DNA of 43,658 nt from Oscillospiraceae bacterium (GTDB lineage: Bacteria > Bacillota > Clostridia > Oscillospirales > Oscillospiraceae): assembly GCA_009781855.1 (NCBI GenBank), contig WQUY01000014.1, forward strand, positions 1 to 43,658, read 5' to 3'. This document shows positions 1-9,012 of this stretch, in pieces. Position 1 is the first letter of the stretch. Each line of letters begins with the position of its first letter. A model generated the notes under the pieces. It made no database searches. It was not told the origin of the DNA and saw only the letters and a list, made by a program, of their open reading frames with translations. Both the position numbers and the translations under genes were made by a program.

Positions 1-60
1 GGGGCGAGATAAAAGAGCACCACCCCGCCACTTCGTGGCACCCCTCCAAGGAGGGGAATC
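1..60. repeat. Palindromic intergenic repeat at window edge
   Basis: No coding potential is seen. Two short perfect inverted repeats lie side by side: CCACTTCGTGG near 30-40 and CCCCTCCAAGGAGGGG at about 41-56. Back-to-back GC-rich palindromes between genes are typical of small dispersed repeats in Clostridia genomes. That this is such a repeat is inference, because only one copy is visible here. Confidence 0.4.
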
Positions 61-86
61 TTCACAGGAAGCTTAGAGCATCCCTG

Positions 87-150
87 AAAATCATTAGTAA
101 CACCCCAGCACTCCAGAGCGCAGACCGTCAAGGGGCTGACTAATGATTTT
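87..150. repeat. Long inverted repeat (12-bp arms)
   Basis: AAAATCATTAGT at 87-98 is exactly complementary to ACTAATGATTTT at 139-150. CACCCC and GGGG just inside the arms may extend the stem. The right arm ends in a T-rich stretch. It could be a terminator for a + strand gene left of the window or the remnant of a small hairpin element. No gene is seen between position 1 and the start at 268. Confidence 0.45.
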
Positions 151-267
151 GTTTGCTATTTTAACGGAAATGCCTTAATATATTGCTGATGCTAGGGCAA
201 TTTTAAAAAGCACTCGAATATCAAGCTAAATTGCCTAGATACAGTAATTGTAAAAAAGGAAATGAGC

Positions 268-1041
268 ATGAAAATAGGAATTATAGGCACAGGAATTATC
301 GCATCGGCGGTTGTAACAGGACTTTGCAAGGCGAAAGCTGGTCATGATTTTTTTCTTTCCCCTAGGAACGCAACCAAAGCAGCCGCGCTCGCTGATGAAT
401 TTGCAAATGTAAATGTCTGTACATCCAATCAGCAAGTGGTTGACAATGCGGATTGGATATTCATATGTCTGCATCAAAAAGATTTTGGCGTGCTCAGCGA
501 GCTTAAATACAGAGCCGAGCAGAGCATTATCAATATGTCGGCAGAAATGAGACTGCCCAAACTCAAAGCAATTGTAGGCGAAACAGCAAATTTGGCTCAT
601 GTCATACCGCTGCCCTTTATTGCCTCCGGATTTGGGCCATTACTGGTGTATCCGAAAAACAAAATTGTTGGAAAATTATTTGAGCCTGTGAGCGATGTAT
701 ATTATACGGACAAACAAGAAGATGTGCATACGCTGCAAATCGTCACCGGCATGATGAGCGGTTACTATATGCTACTCAACGAGGTAGTCAATTTCTCAGA
801 CGAGAGAGGAATCCCTCACGATACCTCTGTTGGTTTTGTTTGCTCACTTTTCGGATCACTATGCAAAAGAGCCTCAGAGACTGAAAATTGTGACCTCATC
901 GAATTAGCGCATGAAATGACTCCGGGTGGGTACAATGAACAAGCCATGAATGAGCTCATGGACAATGGGGCTATACATGCATGGCGTACATCGTTGAACA
1001 GATTGCTTATTCGGCTTGAAAGCAGCGGGAGCAAGGATTAA
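268..1041 (+). CDS. Pyrroline-5-carboxylate reductase-like oxidoreductase
   Basis: A 257-residue NAD(P)-dependent oxidoreductase of the ProC / F420-dependent NADP reductase superfamily. The N-terminus MKIGIIGTGIIAS is a Rossmann nucleotide-binding loop (GxGxxA/S), followed by strands ending in ADWIFICLHQ. The C-terminal half holds a helical dimerisation domain with TPGGYNEQAM near residue 220, where true P5C reductases carry a conserved PGGTT-like motif. The changed residues leave the substrate uncertain. I chose ATG 268 over ATG 262 because AAAGGA at 255-260 is 7 nt from the former and touches the latter. The gene stands alone and converges on the URO-D gene through a shared terminator. The fold is confident; a role in proline synthesis is not. 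Confidence 0.8.
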   Translation: MKIGIIGTGIIASAVVTGLCKAKAGHDFFLSPRNATKAAALADEFANVNVCTSNQQVVDNADWIFICLHQKDFGVLSELKYRAEQSIINMSAEMRLPKLKAIVGETANLAHVIPLPFIASGFGPLLVYPKNKIVGKLFEPVSDVYYTDKQEDVHTLQIVTGMMSGYYMLLNEVVNFSDERGIPHDTSVGFVCSLFGSLCKRASETENCDLIELAHEMTPGGYNEQAMNELMDNGAIHAWRTSLNRLLIRLESSGSKD

Positions 1042-1100
1042 TCGTATAGGAATATAGGCTTTGATTGGTCTGCTATTATTTAGCTCAAAATCGCAAATAC

Positions 1101-1126
1101 ACGCCCCGGTCGTTTGACCGGGGCGT
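1101..1126. terminator. Bidirectional terminator hairpin
   Basis: A perfect 11-bp GC-rich stem, ACGCCCCGGTC / GACCGGGGCGT, closes a GTTT loop between two convergent genes ending at 1041 and 1151. Short AT-rich stretches flank both sides, so it can serve both transcripts. Confidence 0.8.
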
Positions 1127-1150
1127 AATAATTGGGGATATTATCTTGTT

Positions 1151-2386
1151 TTAGTATGCGCCGTATTTGTGTACGGTTTCAAACATGGCCATAACATTTT
1201 CTTTTGGCGCTCTGTCGATTGGTATTGAGCAGTCCATCATGAAGCCGCCGCCTGGTGCACAAATGTCAAGCAGCTTTTTGGTTTCATCAGCAATTTTGTC
1301 AGGAGTGCTGTACATGAGGGTTGCTGTAGGAAGGTTGCCATTGATGCAAGCTACTTTACCAACAGTTTCCTTAGCTCTCTTCATATCAACCTTTTCGAAC
1401 ATGTAAACAACTTTGCCCTTCGGTACATCACAAAGCTGCTCAAGTCTTGTGTTGTAGTTACCTTCTGTGAAGACATATGGTGTAATGCCGTTGTCGATAC
1501 ATGCCATAATCAGGGCTTTGAGTCCAGGCCAGTAGAACTTCGCATAGTCATCTGGGCTCATGAATTCGTCAACACCCATATGCAACGGAATAAGGAAGAA
1601 TTCTTTCTTCATAGCTATAGCTGCTCCGAGCGCATTTCTGAGCATGAGACCTTGCATCGTGTTTACAGCTCTCATAAGCTGCTCAGGTCTTTCATGGATA
1701 TCCATGATTGTATTAATCATGCCGCGGAATGTATCGGCAAGCATGTCAAATGGGCAGGTTGTTCCAACTTGTGGGCCTAGAACAAATCCTTCTTCTTCAA
1801 TTACATGCGCAACTTCACCGCCGCCCATGAGCCATTCGAGAGAGTATTGTCCACTCTGTGCCAGTGTTTGGAACGCTTGCTGAACTTCGGGATCTGCAAA
1901 TGGTACGGTGGATACATACAGGCCAAACTCGATTGGATTTTGAACATTAACTTTTGTAAGGCCCTGAAGTTTGTTGTTTCTGCGTGGGAGCCACTTTGTC
2001 AGGATGAAGTGCGTTGGATCAAAGACAAACTCATCATACTCATCTGCTGAGAGATACTCACCATCGAGAATCTGGAAGCTCTCGTTGAGCCCGATGTTGT
2101 CTTCATAACCCGGGAATTTGATAAAGTTTGAGCCTAATGCTCTGGCCGCACGTGCAGGGTATACTGCCGGAGGCCAAATAATATCAGGGTCAAACTCTTT
2201 CATAAATTGCTTATATCCAGGTATGGAGTTTTTAACATCCGTAAGGGTTGCATAGGTAGGGATGCCGTATGCTGTGCTTGTGAAAAAGCCAGTCTTAGGT
2301 GCCAAAGGAACACGATCCGGTTGTTTCAGCGCGATTACGTCATCAACGCGTTTTCTTCTGCCTTGAAATTTTTCTTGATTTGTCAT
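1151..2386 (-). CDS. URO-D family (MtaA/CmuA-like) methyltransferase
   Basis: A 411-residue protein of the uroporphyrinogen decarboxylase superfamily (TIM barrel). In anaerobes this superfamily includes corrinoid-dependent methyltransferases as well as the haem enzyme. The start MTNQEKFQGRRKRVDDVIALK and PDRVPLAPKTGF, with a C-terminal CAPGGGFMMDCSIP segment, resemble the catabolic methyltransferase branch. No haem genes are nearby, so haem synthesis is unlikely. The HxC zinc-ligand pair of MtaA/MtbA is not seen; the probably equivalent place reads FTEGN. No corrinoid protein gene adjoins it, so the substrate is unknown. GAGGAAA lies 8 nt before the ATG, and the gene has its own promoter (2438-2466). 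It lies downstream of mutS but is probably an independent unit. Confidence 0.8.
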   Translation of the reverse strand: MTNQEKFQGRRKRVDDVIALKQPDRVPLAPKTGFFTSTAYGIPTYATLTDVKNSIPGYKQFMKEFDPDIIWPPAVYPARAARALGSNFIKFPGYEDNIGLNESFQILDGEYLSADEYDEFVFDPTHFILTKWLPRRNNKLQGLTKVNVQNPIEFGLYVSTVPFADPEVQQAFQTLAQSGQYSLEWLMGGGEVAHVIEEEGFVLGPQVGTTCPFDMLADTFRGMINTIMDIHERPEQLMRAVNTMQGLMLRNALGAAIAMKKEFFLIPLHMGVDEFMSPDDYAKFYWPGLKALIMACIDNGITPYVFTEGNYNTRLEQLCDVPKGKVVYMFEKVDMKRAKETVGKVACINGNLPTATLMYSTPDKIADETKKLLDICAPGGGFMMDCSIPIDRAPKENVMAMFETVHKYGAY

Positions 2387-2437
2387 ATAAGAGTTTCCTC
2401 ACTTTCATTTTATCTGTTTCGCAGGTAAGTGTACAAT

Positions 2438-2466
2438 ATATTATCATTAAAGTTATTGCGTGTCAA
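2438..2466 (-). promoter_or_regulatory. Sigma-A type promoter of the URO-D gene
   Basis: On the minus strand TTGACA (2461-2466, perfect -35) is followed after exactly 17 nt by TAATAT (2438-2443). The predicted transcript starts near 2430, about 45 nt before the start codon. Confidence 0.65.
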
Positions 2467-2554
2467 AGGAGAAAAAGTGTGTTTTGATTTTTTGGTAATT
2501 ACTTTGTGCAGAATTACAACTGTTTTTGGTTATAAATTGGTGCACACTTGTTCT

Positions 2555-5125
2555 TTATAGCTTTTTTTTAAGTTCATAAAGCAGGTTGAGCGCTTCCAGT
2601 GGGGTAAGGGTGTTGAGGTCAGTCGCGTTTATTGCCGCAGCAATCTCGCTCCCTCCCATATCAAGCATAGATAGCTGCCCCGAATCCTGGGAGGGTGACG
2701 AACGTTCACGCACTGGAGCATCCATATCTTCAAGCGCTTTGAGCACAGTTTTTGCGCGTTTTATAATGCTATCGGGGACTCCTGCCAGACCTGCGACTTC
2801 AATTCCAAAACTATCATCGGCGCCTCCGGAAACGATTTTGCGAAGGAAAATAATATCGTCACCGCGCTTTTTAGCGGCAATATTAAAATTTTTGACACCA
2901 CTGATATCGTCTTCAAGCACAGTCAGTTCGTGATAATGTGTTGCAAACATCGTTTTTGCACCGAGTTTACGTTTGTCAGTACAGTGCTCCAAAACTGCAC
3001 GAGCGACAGACATTCCGTCATAGGTAGATGTGCCGCGCCCTATTTCGTCAAGTATCAACAAACTATTGCGCGTAGCATTTTTCAAAATATCTGCCATTTC
3101 GGTCATTTCGACCATGAATGTTGACTTTCCACCGGCCAAATCATCTGAGGCACCTATTCGTGTGAAAACGCGGTCTACAACGCCGATTCGCGCTGACTTT
3201 GCCGGTACAAATGAGCCCATTTGAGCCATAAGGACAATAAGCGCAGTTTGGCGCATATACGTTGATTTACCTGCCATATTCGGGCCTGTAATTATTGCCG
3301 TTCGTGATAAGTCGCTGTCGAGATATGTATCGTTAGGAACAAACATAGATCCTTGCTGCATGATTTCGACAGTCGGATGTCTTCCATCTCTTATGTCGAT
3401 GATTCCGGATAAATCGATTTCAGGCATACAGTAGTTATTTGCCGCAGCGGTGTCTGCCAGGGAACAAAGAACGTCAAGCTCTGCGATAAGTTTTGCAGCA
3501 GCTTGCACCCGTTCCACCTGTCCGGCAATAATCAACCGCAACTGCTCAAATAATTTGTATTCGAGCGCAACTAATTTGTCTTTGGCTGTCAGCAGCTCAG
3601 TTTCAAGCTCCTTTAGCTCTTGTGTGATAAATCGCTCACAGTTAGCGAGTGTCTGTTTTCTCACGTAATCGCCGGGAACATCTTCGGAAGAAGAGCGCGG
3701 AATTTCAATGTAGTATCCAAATACTTTATTATAGCCGATTTTGAGTTTTTTTCCTGTGCGTGCCCGCTCTCTTGTTTCAACATCAGTCAAGGCCGCCGCG
3801 CTGTTTTTAAGAAGCGTTCTGAGTCGGTCTACTTCCGAATCAACGCCGTCTTTAATGAATTCTCCTTCGCGAACTGAAAAGGGCGGGCTGTCCTGAATGT
3901 TCGTATCAATAGATTCAGCAATATCTGTAAGCATATCCATAGCCGCCATCTCGCATAGGGCTTTGCTTTTCATGTCACGAACCTGTGTAATCAGTGTCGG
4001 CAATTGGTTTATTGATGATGACAACGCTTTCAAGTCACGGCATCCGGCATTGCCGAATACAACTTTACCAATCAGCCGCTCAATGTCACTGATTCCCTTA
4101 AGTGTGTGTATCAGCTCAGCTCTGGGTACTGTTTCAAGAAACAACTCATGGACGGCGCTTTGTCGTTTTTTTATAGTTGTTGTTTTTAGTAGCGGTCTGA
4201 GCACCCATGACCTGATTAAGCGTCGGCCCATCGGGGTTTTTGTTTTGTCTAAAACCCAAAGCAAACTGCCTTTTTTCTCGCCGGATCGCATTGAGCCAAC
4301 CAGCTCCAGACTGCGCATGGTATTTATGTCTAGTTCCATAAACGCGTCACCGGAGTTGCGTCTTAGAGTTTGAAGATGCGGTATATCCGCTTTTTGTGTC
4401 TCAAATATATATGACAAAAGAGCGCCTGCAGCAAAAATTGCCGCAGAGCTAAGCTCTTGTACGCAGGAATCTTGCCCAAAGCGCTCAAAAAGGAGTTTTG
4501 AATTTTCCTCGTTGAATCTGTCGGTGTCTGTTTGCACCAAGCAGTCAAGTCCGTTTTTTAAGTATATTTTTAATTGCTCAACACCTTCTGAATCTCCGCC
4601 CAGAATGGTTTCTGAGGGCAAAAAAGCATTGAGTTCATTTTCGATATGTCGGAGGTCATTATTCGGAAACTCAGAAACAGATATTTCCCCTGTCGATAAA
4701 TCAGAAAAGCATATAGCTGATGCTACACCAATGTAGATTGCACATAAATAATTCGGTTTGCTTTCATCAAGCATGGACGACTCCATCAAGGTACCGGGTG
4801 TAATGACACGGACAACATCTCTTGCAACAAGCCCTTTTGCTGTCGAAGGATCCTCCATTTGCTCACATATAGACACCTTATAACCCTTCGCAATGAGCTT
4901 TGCAATATACGCCTCGGCCGAATGATAAGGAACGCCGCACATAGGTATGCGTCCGTCCGGATCTTCTGTAGATTTATCGCGTGTGGTTAAAACAAGGTCA
5001 AGCTCCTTTGAGGCTGTCCTTGCATCATCGCCAAACATCTCATAAAAATCACCAAGCCGAAAAAAAAGAAGGCTGTCTTTACAACGATCTTTTATGTCGA
5101 GATATTGCTGCATCATAGGTGTCAC
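2555..5125 (-). CDS. mutS: DNA mismatch repair protein MutS
   Basis: An 856-residue MutS, normal length. It recognises mismatches and small loops as a dimer and couples ATP binding to repair. The mismatch-binding domain I carries FFRLGDFYEMFGDDA near residue 20, with the Phe-x-Glu wedge. The ATPase domain has Walker A GPNMAGKSTYMRQ near 620, Walker B LLILDEIGRGTSTYDG and the ATHYHEL switch near 740. The C-terminal tail ends in a helix-turn-helix dimer region. The start is GTG at 5125 with GAGGA 6-7 nt upstream; MTPMMQQYL matches the usual N-terminal pattern. pth lies 124 bp upstream on the same strand. No mutL is seen in the window, although the two genes are often adjacent. Confidence 0.97.
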   Translation of the reverse strand: MTPMMQQYLDIKDRCKDSLLFFRLGDFYEMFGDDARTASKELDLVLTTRDKSTEDPDGRIPMCGVPYHSAEAYIAKLIAKGYKVSICEQMEDPSTAKGLVARDVVRVITPGTLMESSMLDESKPNYLCAIYIGVASAICFSDLSTGEISVSEFPNNDLRHIENELNAFLPSETILGGDSEGVEQLKIYLKNGLDCLVQTDTDRFNEENSKLLFERFGQDSCVQELSSAAIFAAGALLSYIFETQKADIPHLQTLRRNSGDAFMELDINTMRSLELVGSMRSGEKKGSLLWVLDKTKTPMGRRLIRSWVLRPLLKTTTIKKRQSAVHELFLETVPRAELIHTLKGISDIERLIGKVVFGNAGCRDLKALSSSINQLPTLITQVRDMKSKALCEMAAMDMLTDIAESIDTNIQDSPPFSVREGEFIKDGVDSEVDRLRTLLKNSAAALTDVETRERARTGKKLKIGYNKVFGYYIEIPRSSSEDVPGDYVRKQTLANCERFITQELKELETELLTAKDKLVALEYKLFEQLRLIIAGQVERVQAAAKLIAELDVLCSLADTAAANNYCMPEIDLSGIIDIRDGRHPTVEIMQQGSMFVPNDTYLDSDLSRTAIITGPNMAGKSTYMRQTALIVLMAQMGSFVPAKSARIGVVDRVFTRIGASDDLAGGKSTFMVEMTEMADILKNATRNSLLILDEIGRGTSTYDGMSVARAVLEHCTDKRKLGAKTMFATHYHELTVLEDDISGVKNFNIAAKKRGDDIIFLRKIVSGGADDSFGIEVAGLAGVPDSIIKRAKTVLKALEDMDAPVRERSSPSQDSGQLSMLDMGGSEIAAAINATDLNTLTPLEALNLLYELKKKL

Positions 5126-5249
5126 GTCGTCCTCACAAACTCCTCTCCACTTCGCCCATCTACAGTGGGCATACGTTCCGCTTGGTGGTTGCTCGTCCTC
5201 TTCAAACTAGATCTATTGCATTGGGCTTTCACTGGGGTAAATGGCCTTT

Positions 5250-5840
5250 TTAATTGTATTCTGCCATCGCTTGTTCTATGCCTTTTGTTATGATGACCTC
5301 AAGTGCTGAAACAGCACAGGATGCTGCGGTTTCGGCCAATTTTCTATCTGCACCGGAAAGCTTAGCAAGCACCCAATCTGCCATGTCATAATCTTCATGC
5401 GGCGGTGAGCCTACACCGATTTTGATTCGGGGAAAATCCTCGCCGCCGCATTTATTTATTATATCTCTCAATCCGTTGTGGCCGCCTGCCGATCCGCGTC
5501 GGCGTACACGGATTTTTCCAACCGGAAGAGATGTGTCGTCAGAAATGGCCAAAACATTTTCCAGCGGAACCTTATAAAACTTCATTGCTTGCCAAACGGC
5601 TCCGCCGCTCAGGTTCATATAGGTCTGGGGTTTCATAAATAAAACTTTCTGACCAGAAATATCTGCAACAGCAGTTAAGGAGTTGAATTTTATCCGACTA
5701 ATCTTCACTCCATGCAGAGTAGCTGCTTTATCAGCAGTCATAAATCCGACATTGTGACGCGTGTTTTCATAACGAGCACCGGGATTTCCGAGAAACACAG
5801 CAATCCAAGACACAGGTTCGTTTCTTTTTCGAAAAAACAT
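5250..5840 (-). CDS. pth: Peptidyl-tRNA hydrolase
   Basis: A 196-residue Pth that releases peptides from peptidyl-tRNA dropped by stalled ribosomes and recycles the tRNA. The start region carries FLGNPGARYENTRHNVGF, with the catalytic His of the RHNVGF motif. KPQTYMNLSG, the DD(T)SLPVGKIRVRRRGSAGGHNGL region and FPRIKIGVGSP follow in family order. A longer frame opens upstream, but ATG 5840 has GAGGCGG 7 nt before it and gives the normal family length. The longer version would overlap prs and add 26 unlike residues. It lies 19 bp downstream of prs, a common Firmicutes pairing. Confidence 0.95.
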   Translation of the reverse strand: MFFRKRNEPVSWIAVFLGNPGARYENTRHNVGFMTADKAATLHGVKISRIKFNSLTAVADISGQKVLFMKPQTYMNLSGGAVWQAMKFYKVPLENVLAISDDTSLPVGKIRVRRRGSAGGHNGLRDIINKCGGEDFPRIKIGVGSPPHEDYDMADWVLAKLSGADRKLAETAASCAVSALEVIITKGIEQAMAEYN

Positions 5841-5859
5841 CAAACATCCGCCTCGTATT

Positions 5860-6816
5860 TTACCTGAATAATGTAGATAAAGGAACCTCTTCAAAGATGC
5901 GTTTAATGGCTTCTGCAAAGAGCGGGGCTGCGGTGAGGTACTTTATCTTGTTTGAGCTATTACTACTGTGAGCCGGAATCGTGTCTGTAAATACAACTTC
6001 GGTAATAGGACTATTATTTATGCGTTCTATTGCCAATCCCGACAGCACCCCGTGACTTGCACAGGCGTAGACCTCTTTTGCACCTGCGACTTTGAGCAGG
6101 GCGTTTGCTGCTTCACAAAGGCTTCCGGCTGTATCGACCATATCGTCAAAAAGAATTATTTTCTTTCCTTCAACGTTACCGATAATGTTCATTACCTCTG
6201 CTTGATTTGCTTTCTCTCGCCTCTTGTCTACTATAGCAAGGTTTAGACCCATTTTCATTGCAAATGCACGAGACCTTGCAACGGACCCAACATCCGGAGA
6301 TACTACAACCATTTCGCTAAGGTTGTTGCCGAAAGTTTTCATGTAGTAGTCGGCAAAGAGCGGGGAGCCCAGTAAGTTATCAACAGGAATATCAAAGAAG
6401 CCTTGAATCTGAGCTGCGTGTAAATCCATTGTAAGCACTCGGTCTGCGCCCGCCGATGTAATTAGGTTTGCCACAAGCTTTGCCGAAATCGGGTCGCGCG
6501 ATTTTGCTTTTCTATCCTGTCTCGCATATCCAAAATAAGGAATAACGACAGTAATCCTACTTGCAGATGCTCGTTTACAAGCATCCACCATAATAAGCAG
6601 TTCCATCAAATTGTCATTGACAGGATTACAGGTCGATTGGAGTATAAAAACATCCGAACCACGAACTGATTCAAAAAGGGATACCGAAATTTCTCCGTCA
6701 GAAAATGTTGTAACATTGGTGTTGCAGATGCGCAAGCCGATGTTCTGACACACGCTTTCAGCGAAAGCGATGTTTGAATTGCCGCTAATAATCTTTATAT
6801 CTCTCCCATGAGACAT
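5860..6816 (-). CDS. prs: Ribose-phosphate pyrophosphokinase (PRPP synthetase)
   Basis: A 318-residue class I PRPP synthetase. It transfers pyrophosphate from ATP to ribose 5-phosphate, giving PRPP for purine, pyrimidine, NAD, His and Trp synthesis. Family markers in order: FSDGEISVS near 40, PYFGYARQDRKAKSRDPISAK near 100, DLHAAQIQGFFDIPVDNL near 130, the SPDVGSVARSRAFA flexible region near 170, and the PRPP loop DDMVDTAGSL near 225. GGAGGT lies about 8 nt before ATG 6816. A 117-bp gap without a clear promoter separates it from the SpoVK-like gene; pth follows. Confidence 0.96.
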   Translation of the reverse strand: MSHGRDIKIISGNSNIAFAESVCQNIGLRICNTNVTTFSDGEISVSLFESVRGSDVFILQSTCNPVNDNLMELLIMVDACKRASASRITVVIPYFGYARQDRKAKSRDPISAKLVANLITSAGADRVLTMDLHAAQIQGFFDIPVDNLLGSPLFADYYMKTFGNNLSEMVVVSPDVGSVARSRAFAMKMGLNLAIVDKRREKANQAEVMNIIGNVEGKKIILFDDMVDTAGSLCEAANALLKVAGAKEVYACASHGVLSGLAIERINNSPITEVVFTDTIPAHSSNSSNKIKYLTAAPLFAEAIKRIFEEVPLSTLFR

Positions 6817-6933
6817 TTAGGATACCTCCATCAATTTATTAATTGTACTCATATATTAAAGCATTTATCATTAAGGCGGTTCAGGTAATGCAAGCACGAA
6901 TCCCCAAGTACGTGCAGCTATACCTCCTGTATA

Positions 6934-7980
6934 CTACCCGGCTGCCTTTTCTATATCTTCCAGCGTAATTGTTATCAAATCTTCCCTTGTATGTCCTTTT
7001 TGAGCAGAAATTCTGTCAGAGTGGATTGTGACTATGTCTTCGAAAAAGTTTCGTATAAAACGTGCATTTCCAAAATTTTCATCCCGTAATTCATAGCGCA
7101 TGTTAAAATGCCCGGTTGCGAATGCCTTTGCTTCTTCTGTTAGGACATATTCGCTTTTTGAGCAAATAGAGCAAAATATTTCATTAAGCTGTGCACCGTT
7201 ATAATCTTCAAACTCAAAGTAACGGTTAAAGCGAGATTCCAGCCCAGGGTTAGATGCGATGAATCTATCCATTTGTTCGTGGTATCCTGCGACTATGACA
7301 ATCAGGTCGTTGCGGTTATCTTCCATCATTTTAAGTAAAGTTTCGATGGCTTCCTTTCCAAAGTCATTGCCACCGACTGAATCCGGCGAAAGTGCATATG
7401 CCTCATCAATAAATAAAATACCGCCTAAAGCGCTATTTACGGCATCCGTTGTCTTTATTGCCGTTTGGCCTACATAGCCGGCGACTAAACCGGAGCGATC
7501 GACTTCAACGAGCTGCCCTTTTGAGAGCACACCGATTGCCCGATATAGTTCCGATAAAATGCGGGCAACTGTTGTTTTTCCGGTTCCGGGATTGCCTGTA
7601 AATACCATATGTAGAGAAAGCGGCGGATTGGGCAGATTGTTTTCCTCGCGAAGTTTGCGCACATTTACAAGGTTTATAAGACTCTTAACGCTTTGCTTAA
7701 CACTTTCCAGCCCGACAAGCTCATCCAGCTTGGCCATTAGCTCTTCAAGCGTTGGTTCTTTGCTTGTTTGCACCGTTTCCGTATTTACAAAATCACTTGC
7801 TTTTGCCTCATCGGCTATGCTGATGGCTGGTGTTGTGGAGGTTTCGTTTATGAGTTCTTTTGCAGCGTTTTCAGCCTGCCTAATCGTGCCAAGGAGGTCA
7901 TCGAAATTAGCCAGGCTGTCGGTATATGATCCTGCGGGCTTCAGACTTTTCATCAAGTCTTTTTTTGCATTGTAGTTCAT
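6934..7980 (-). CDS. SpoVK/CbbX-like AAA+ ATPase
   Basis: A 348-residue AAA+ ATPase of the SpoVK/CbbX family, ring-forming remodelling ATPases; SpoVK is needed for spore maturation in Bacillus. After about 100 low-complexity residues comes ELVGLESVKQSVK. Walker A GNPGTGKTT follows near 160, then the SGLVAGYVGQTA pore loop, Walker B GGILFIDEAYAL near 215, and the arginine finger in NPGLESRFNR near 275. The C-terminal lid carries FGNARFIRNFFE, matching the family. I chose ATG 7980: GGAG lies 12 nt upstream, and the longer frame would overlap the S1 gene. The sporulation role is inferred from the family. Confidence 0.82.
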   Translation of the reverse strand: MNYNAKKDLMKSLKPAGSYTDSLANFDDLLGTIRQAENAAKELINETSTTPAISIADEAKASDFVNTETVQTSKEPTLEELMAKLDELVGLESVKQSVKSLINLVNVRKLREENNLPNPPLSLHMVFTGNPGTGKTTVARILSELYRAIGVLSKGQLVEVDRSGLVAGYVGQTAIKTTDAVNSALGGILFIDEAYALSPDSVGGNDFGKEAIETLLKMMEDNRNDLIVIVAGYHEQMDRFIASNPGLESRFNRYFEFEDYNGAQLNEIFCSICSKSEYVLTEEAKAFATGHFNMRYELRDENFGNARFIRNFFEDIVTIHSDRISAQKGHTREDLITITLEDIEKAAG

Positions 7981-8032
7981 ATTTATCTTTTTCTCCGAAA
8001 AAAAGCACGCCGTCAAATTCTGACGTGCACTT

Positions 8033-8464
8033 TCATCGACCTCGCCGCCGAGCACCTTTTTTTGCAGAATATTGCTTTAAATCAGATATTTTGCTGTCGG
8101 AGTCCTGCATAAAGCGCTTGAGTTTGTCTTCAAAAGATGGTGCTTGTGCAGGCTCAACAGGACTTTGACGAGAGTTTTGCTGAGATTTGTACTGAGGTCT
8201 TGCAGGTGGGTGTTTGGGTGCTGCGGGTGCAGAGACCGCAGCTTTTATCGACAGGTTGAGCCTGCCAGAATTATCCACACCTATGACTTTGACTGTCACT
8301 TCCTGCCCCTCGGCAAGAAAATCACTTACATCATTGACATAAGAGTTTGCAATTTCGGAAATATGCACTAAGCCAGATTTTCCCGGTGCAATCATAACAA
8401 ATGCACCGAATTTGGTAATGCCGGTGACGTTTCCAGTCAGGATAGCTCCCACTTCGAAATCCAT
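8033..8464 (-). CDS. S1 RNA-binding domain protein (YabR-like)
   Basis: A 143-residue protein with one S1/OB fold at residues 1-75: VGAILTGNVTGITKFGAFV, GLVHISEIAN, EVTVKVIGVD and GRLNLSIKA. A Pro/Gln/Ala-rich linker follows, then a basic C-terminus KKGARRRGR. The layout matches Firmicutes YabR, which sits next to divIC in Bacillus and is thought to bind RNA or ribosomes; its precise role is unclear. AAAGG lies 5-6 nt before ATG 8464. divIC is immediately upstream and the SpoVK-like gene 52 bp downstream, suggesting one operon. Confidence 0.85.
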   Translation of the reverse strand: MDFEVGAILTGNVTGITKFGAFVMIAPGKSGLVHISEIANSYVNDVSDFLAEGQEVTVKVIGVDNSGRLNLSIKAAVSAPAAPKHPPARPQYKSQQNSRQSPVEPAQAPSFEDKLKRFMQDSDSKISDLKQYSAKKGARRRGR

Positions 8465-8520
8465 ATGAGCCTTTTAACCCCTCAGTGAAAATCTCGCTTT
8501 TGCATTTTTACAAATAAGCG

Positions 8521-8826
8521 TCAATTTTCCAAATCAAATCCGTGGTCTACTTCAATAAGTACAATATCACCATCACCCGATGGCACAAGCCCAAGGTTAT
8601 TGCGCGCAATATTTGCCCTCACGGCAGAAGTGTCGTGGTGTAAAATGTCATATTCAAGTTGTGAGTTTGCAATTTCCTGTTCGACAACAGCTCTGCGCAA
8701 GTCATGAACTTCGTTATTTTCAGCCTCAATTTGCCCTCTGAGTGTAATCAGACTGATGCCAGCATATACAATAAGCGCGAAAACAATTATTTTTGTAATC
8801 AGTTTAGAGCGAGGAAGTCTAAACAT
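8521..8826 (-). CDS. divIC: Septum formation initiator DivIC/FtsB family
   Basis: A 101-residue bitopic membrane protein: a short basic N-terminus (MFRLPRSKLITK), one transmembrane helix at about 13-30, then a coiled coil (QIEAENNEVHDLRRAVVEQE) and a short extracytoplasmic tail. This is the DivIC/FtsB plan, and the location next to the S1 gene matches divIC-yabR in Bacillus. DivIC joins FtsL and DivIB in the divisome that activates septal wall synthesis. An upstream in-frame ATG at 8847 (MKGLDVYMF) is possible, but AAAGG is better placed for 8826. The paralogue FtsL is not seen here. Confidence 0.8.
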   Translation of the reverse strand: MFRLPRSKLITKIIVFALIVYAGISLITLRGQIEAENNEVHDLRRAVVEQEIANSQLEYDILHHDTSAVRANIARNNLGLVPSGDGDIVLIEVDHGFDLEN

Positions 8827-9012
8827 ATAAACATCCAAACCTTTCATAATGTAATGCACATTGCATTGTAACCCATTTCTTCTTATATGGGAAGTGTTTT
8901 TCATATTTTTTATAAAAATTGGTTATATTTCATTAACACACTGCTCAGAGTGCTTTTTCAGTAGTCTCAATTCTACATAGACGGTATTTGCTCTGCCTGT
9001 GGTCATTGTCCG

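Noticed and set aside
5126..5249. Possible regulatory RNA or gene between pth and mutS
   Set aside because: Only weak short dyads are seen, with no conserved element and no coding frame of note.
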